From positions 1 through 9,945 of the forward strand of contig CAIWRE010000033.1 of NCBI GenBank assembly GCA_903914985.1: DNA of 9,945 bases. Direction: 5' to 3'. This DNA is from an uncultured beta proteobacterium (GTDB lineage: Bacteria > Pseudomonadota > Gammaproteobacteria > Burkholderiales > Burkholderiaceae_C). Below are positions 6,129-9,945 of the stretch, one piece after another. The notes under the pieces were generated by a model. The model was not told where the DNA came from. It was given only the letters and a program-made list of their open reading frames with translations, and made no database searches. How positions within the stretch are numbered: the first letter of the stretch is position 1; each line of letters opens with the position of its first letter. A program made the translations under genes and the position numbers.

Positions 6129-8149
6129 CAAGCGCGGCCACGTGAACCCCGGCGGCTACGGGCGTTTTGCTCGTTGTTCACAGCAAGCCGCTCAGGCAGC
6201 GTCACCACCTTGCGCAATTCGACAAACGGATCGGTCAAATGCGGCAAGGCCATGGCTTCAACAAAAAACTCCTGGAAGCGGGGCTCCACCGCCGTTTCGA
6301 TTTTTTCAACGCGGCGCACCAGAGCTTCAATGTCGCCGCGCGCACGCTGGTCCAGCAGCGCAATGCGCGCTCCAGTGCCCGCGGCGTTGCCGGCGGAGCT
6401 GACCTCGCTGAGCACGCAGTCGGGAATCATGCCCAACACCATGGCGTATTTCACGTCGATATGGCTGCCAAATGCACCCGCCAGGCGAATGCGGTCCACC
6501 GTCTGCACGCCCATGCGTTCCATCAGCAAACGCACACCGGCATACAAAGCGGCTTTGCCCAACTGGATGGCACGCACATCGTTTTGCATGACTTTGAGCG
6601 GTGGCGCATCGGCGGTGGCGCGGTACAACTCGTACGAAAAGGTGCGTCCATCGGGCTGAATGCGCGGATTGCGCCGGGCAAAGTCGCCGTCGATGACGCC
6701 ATCGTGGCGGATGATGCCTGCCAGGTACATCTCAGCCAGCGCTTCAATAATGCCCGAGCCACACACGCCGGTCACACCGGTGTTTGCCACTGAGGCATCG
6801 AAACCGGGGTCGTCGGACCAGAGGTCCGAGCCAATCACTTTGAAGCGCGGCTCCAAGGTCACCGGGTCAATGCGCACCCGCTCAATCGCGCCCGGCGCGG
6901 CGCGCTGGCCACAGCTGATTTGCGCGCCTTCAAAGGCGGGTCCGGTCGGGCTGGAGCACGCCAGCAAACGCTGGTTGTTACCCAACACGATCTCGGCGTT
7001 GGTACCCACGTCCACCAGAAGAGTAATTTTGTCGTTCAGGTCGGGGCGCTCCGCCAGGATCACACCCGCTGTGTCGGCACCCACATGGCCGGCGATGCAG
7101 GGCAGCACGTAAATGCGGGCATTGCGGTGGATCGCAAAGTCGATTTCCACCGCCCACAGGGTGATCGCGCGGTCGGTCGCCAAGGCAAAGGGCGCACCAC
7201 CCAGTTCCACCGGGTTAATGCCCAGCAGCAGGTGGTGCATGATGGGATTGCCGACAAAGGTGGCTTCCAAAATGTCCTGCGGCGATATCTTCGCTTGCGC
7301 GGAGACGTCAACCGCAAGTTCGTTGAGGGCCGCACGCACCGCGGCCGTCATTTCCACTTCCCCGCCCGGATTCATCATCACGTAGGACACGCGGCTCATC
7401 AGGTCTTCACCAAAGCGAATTTGCGGGTTCATCACACCCGCAGAGGCCACCACCTCACCCGAGGCCAGGTTGCACAAATGGGCGGCAATGGTGGTGGAGC
7501 CCACGTCCACGGCCAGGCCATACACGTGCTCTTTGAAGCCGGGCCAGACCGCGATGATCTGGCTGCCGGCATGCACCGCCACCGTCACTTTCCACTGCCC
7601 GGCGCGCAGGGCGACCTGCAACTGTTGCAAGACCAAAACATCGCATGACAGGTTGCTGAGCTGCCACTCAAAGTCCAGTGCATCCTCCAGGCGGCGTAAA
7701 TCGCCGCTGGGGTCGTGCATATCAGGCTCTTGCACTTCCACATAGTGCAGACGCACCAGCGGGTCGAGCTCAATGTCCAAAGCCTCCGCCGCCTTGCGCA
7801 CCACTTGCTTGTGCACCTGGCTGGATGACGGTACATCGATGACCAAGTCACCCAGCACCTGAGCGGAACACGACAGGCGCCGCCCGGGCTCCATGGCTTG
7901 ACTTGCGCAGTACTCCTGCTCCACCGCGGACACGGGAGACAGGTTATCCACGCTGGAGGTCACGCCGTGCTTGGAAAACTCGCCCTCGGCCACCAGCACC
8001 TGGCATCGGCCGCAAATGCCGCGACCGCCGCACACCGAGTCAATATCCACACCCAGCGAACGCGCGGCCTGTAACAAGGACGAACCCACCGGAAAACGGC
8101 CGCGCCGCCCCGAGGGGGTGAAAACTACCAAAGCGTCAGGTGCACTCAA
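6128..8149 (-). CDS. Corrinoid protein reductive activator (RamA/RACo type, 2Fe-2S and ASKHA domains)
   Basis: Proteins of this family use ATP and an iron-sulfur cluster to reduce inactive Co(II) corrinoid proteins back to Co(I), so that they can again carry methyl groups. The N-terminal ferredoxin domain has cysteines C40, C46 and C49 (CGGRGICGRC) and C94 (RLSC), the plant-type 2Fe-2S pattern. An intermediate region (about 110-205) precedes the ASKHA ATPase domain with GLAVDVGSTT (211-220), LLVDVGTNAEI (377-387), SSPTGPAFEGA (399-409), GVCGSG (461-466) and RLAGAFGSH (555-563). The 673-residue length is usual for the family. The start is a TTG at 8149 with a GAGAG ribosome binding site; an in-frame stop lies just upstream and no ATG fits. 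It follows the methyltransferase gene by 36 bp. The C-terminus (RSRRGSRGRA) is Arg/Gly-rich. The corrinoid partner is not in the window. Confidence 0.9.
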   Translation of the reverse strand: MSAPDALVVFTPSGRRGRFPVGSSLLQAARSLGVDIDSVCGGRGICGRCQVLVAEGEFSKHGVTSSVDNLSPVSAVEQEYCASQAMEPGRRLSCSAQVLGDLVIDVPSSSQVHKQVVRKAAEALDIELDPLVRLHYVEVQEPDMHDPSGDLRRLEDALDFEWQLSNLSCDVLVLQQLQVALRAGQWKVTVAVHAGSQIIAVWPGFKEHVYGLAVDVGSTTIAAHLCNLASGEVVASAGVMNPQIRFGEDLMSRVSYVMMNPGGEVEMTAAVRAALNELAVDVSAQAKISPQDILEATFVGNPIMHHLLLGINPVELGGAPFALATDRAITLWAVEIDFAIHRNARIYVLPCIAGHVGADTAGVILAERPDLNDKITLLVDVGTNAEIVLGNNQRLLACSSPTGPAFEGAQISCGQRAAPGAIERVRIDPVTLEPRFKVIGSDLWSDDPGFDASVANTGVTGVCGSGIIEALAEMYLAGIIRHDGVIDGDFARRNPRIQPDGRTFSYELYRATADAPPLKVMQNDVRAIQLGKAALYAGVRLLMERMGVQTVDRIRLAGAFGSHIDVKYAMVLGMIPDCVLSEVSSAGNAAGTGARIALLDQRARGDIEALVRRVEKIETAVEPRFQEFFVEAMALPHLTDPFVELRKVVTLPERLAVNNEQNARSRRGSRGRA

Positions 8150-8185
8150 AACAGACTCTCAAAAAAATTAGTTAAACGCAGAAAA

Positions 8186-9100
<915 letters not shown>

Positions 9101-9151
9101 GCTGAATCCTTGTAATGGGGAAATTAGAACTTGGTTGAATGGGACTGCCGC

Positions 9152-9945
9152 TCAGACGGAGGCAGGGACTTCGATAGGTGCTGGGGTGTAGTGAATTTCG
9201 GCTTCTGCGCCATCTCTACCCGGGTACCAGGGCACGCGTCCCTGCAAGACGCCAGAATTTTGCACCATCTCGGGCACGGCATCTTCCTGGCGGTAGGCCA
9301 TGATGTGCACACCCGACACGCCCTTGATCTCTTTGACCTCTTGCATGATTTCCGTACAAATTTTGCGGCCTTCTGCAGCGGGTTTTTCAGCCCCGGCCAT
9401 GCGTTTGATGATGCTGTCTGGAATATGCACACCGGGCACGTTGCTACGCATCCACTCCGCCACTTTGGCCGAGCGCATGGGGCCTACGCCTACCAAAATA
9501 AAGACTTTGTCGAGCAGACCCAAGTCTTCGACCTGTTGCATGTAGCTGCGCAGGCGGGGAATGTCGTAGCAATACTGGGTTTGAATGAACTGGGCACCTG
9601 CGGCCACTTTTTTGGCCAAGCGCTCAGCCCGCCAATCAAAGGGCTGCACAAACGGGTTGGCTGCTGCACCCAAAAAGACGCGAGGCGCAAAGGTTACTTT
9701 GCGGCCGCTTTGAAATTGATGCTCGTCGCGCATGCCACGGCCGATTTCGAGCAAGGACATGCAGTCCAAATCGAACACCGGTTTGGCTTGAGGGTGGTCA
9801 CCGGTTTGAACGCCATCGCCACTCAAGCACAGCATGTTGCACACGCCCATGGCCGCGCCGCCCAAAATATCGCCCTGAATGGCAATGCGGTTTTTGTCGC
9901 GACAGGAGATTTGCATCACCGGCGCATAGCCGACCCGCGTCAGCA
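9152..9945 (-). CDS. Methylenetetrahydrofolate reductase family protein (partial, 5' end beyond the window)
   Basis: The open frame runs to the window edge, so the N-terminus is missing; about 264 codons are visible. An internal GTG/ATG at 9919-9914 is not the start, because the coding frame continues upstream (LTRVGYAPVMQISC) in family-like sequence. MetF-like features are the CNMLCLSGD segment, AGAQFIQTQYCYD in the position of the usual AGADFAITQ motif, VGVGPM, VHIPDSI and a C-terminal GVSGVHIMAY. MetF enzymes interconvert methylene- and methyl-tetrahydrofolate with a flavin. With the next gene this would supply, or drain, the methyl group handled by the pterin methyltransferase. The sequence differs from housekeeping MetF, suggesting a dedicated paralogue; whether the genome has a second metF is unknown. 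Confidence 0.85.
   Translation of the reverse strand, partial: LTRVGYAPVMQISCRDKNRIAIQGDILGGAAMGVCNMLCLSGDGVQTGDHPQAKPVFDLDCMSLLEIGRGMRDEHQFQSGRKVTFAPRVFLGAAANPFVQPFDWRAERLAKKVAAGAQFIQTQYCYDIPRLRSYMQQVEDLGLLDKVFILVGVGPMRSAKVAEWMRSNVPGVHIPDSIIKRMAGAEKPAAEGRKICTEIMQEVKEIKGVSGVHIMAYRQEDAVPEMVQNSGVLQGRVPWYPGRDGAEAEIHYTPAPIEVPASV

Noticed and set aside
6167..7648. Plus-strand open frames opposite the corrinoid activator gene
   Set aside because: They are shadow frames of a complete, motif-rich gene on the other strand; their sequences are not protein-like.
9914..9919. Internal GTG/ATG as start of the MetF-like gene
   Set aside because: The same frame continues to the window edge with family-like sequence, and the visible part lacks the N-terminal segment of the barrel, so the gene is cut by the window.

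Overview
The window looks like a piece of a betaproteobacterial chromosome, most likely Burkholderiales and possibly Comamonadaceae. This rests on GC-rich coding sequence, the protein sequence character and an S-adenosylhomocysteine (SAH) riboswitch, a class well known from beta- and gammaproteobacteria. The genus is inference. All eight genes lie on the minus strand, so transcription runs from high to low coordinates. I see no convincing plus-strand gene, tRNA, rRNA, CRISPR array, insertion sequence or prophage.

In order of transcription: (1) 9945-6128 holds a one-carbon/corrinoid methyl-transfer cluster. It has a methylenetetrahydrofolate reductase-like protein cut by the window edge, a pterin-dependent methyltetrahydrofolate methyltransferase, and a large 2Fe-2S/ASKHA protein of the RamA/RACo type that reactivates oxidised corrinoid proteins. 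A hairpin with a short U-tract ends this unit. (2) 5981-5040 is a choline-binding periplasmic protein (ChoX type) with its own leader, a 15-bp palindrome and a strong terminator. (3) 4925-1789 is betB-betA, the two-step oxidation of choline to glycine betaine. (4) 1760-492 is a promoter, an SAH riboswitch and a stand-alone homocysteine S-methyltransferase of the Bmt type. (5) 501-1 is rpsO (ribosomal protein S15) with its terminator, then a perfect hairpin that probably belongs to the leader of the next gene, expected to be pnp.

The metabolic genes form one theme. Choline is bound for import and oxidised to glycine betaine, whose methyl groups can go to homocysteine (Bmt). The tetrahydrofolate genes move methyl groups between a corrinoid protein and the folate pool. 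Two readings are possible. Bmt, the pterin methyltransferase and the activator could be parts of a split B12-dependent methionine synthase like that described in Phaeobacter. Alternatively, the folate genes could take methyl groups from a betaine-type corrinoid demethylation. The corrinoid protein itself is not in the window and is the main missing piece.

The strongest observations are the SAH riboswitch directly in front of the homocysteine methyltransferase, and the Arg/Gly-rich C-terminal tails shared by three structurally unrelated proteins of the methyl-transfer set.
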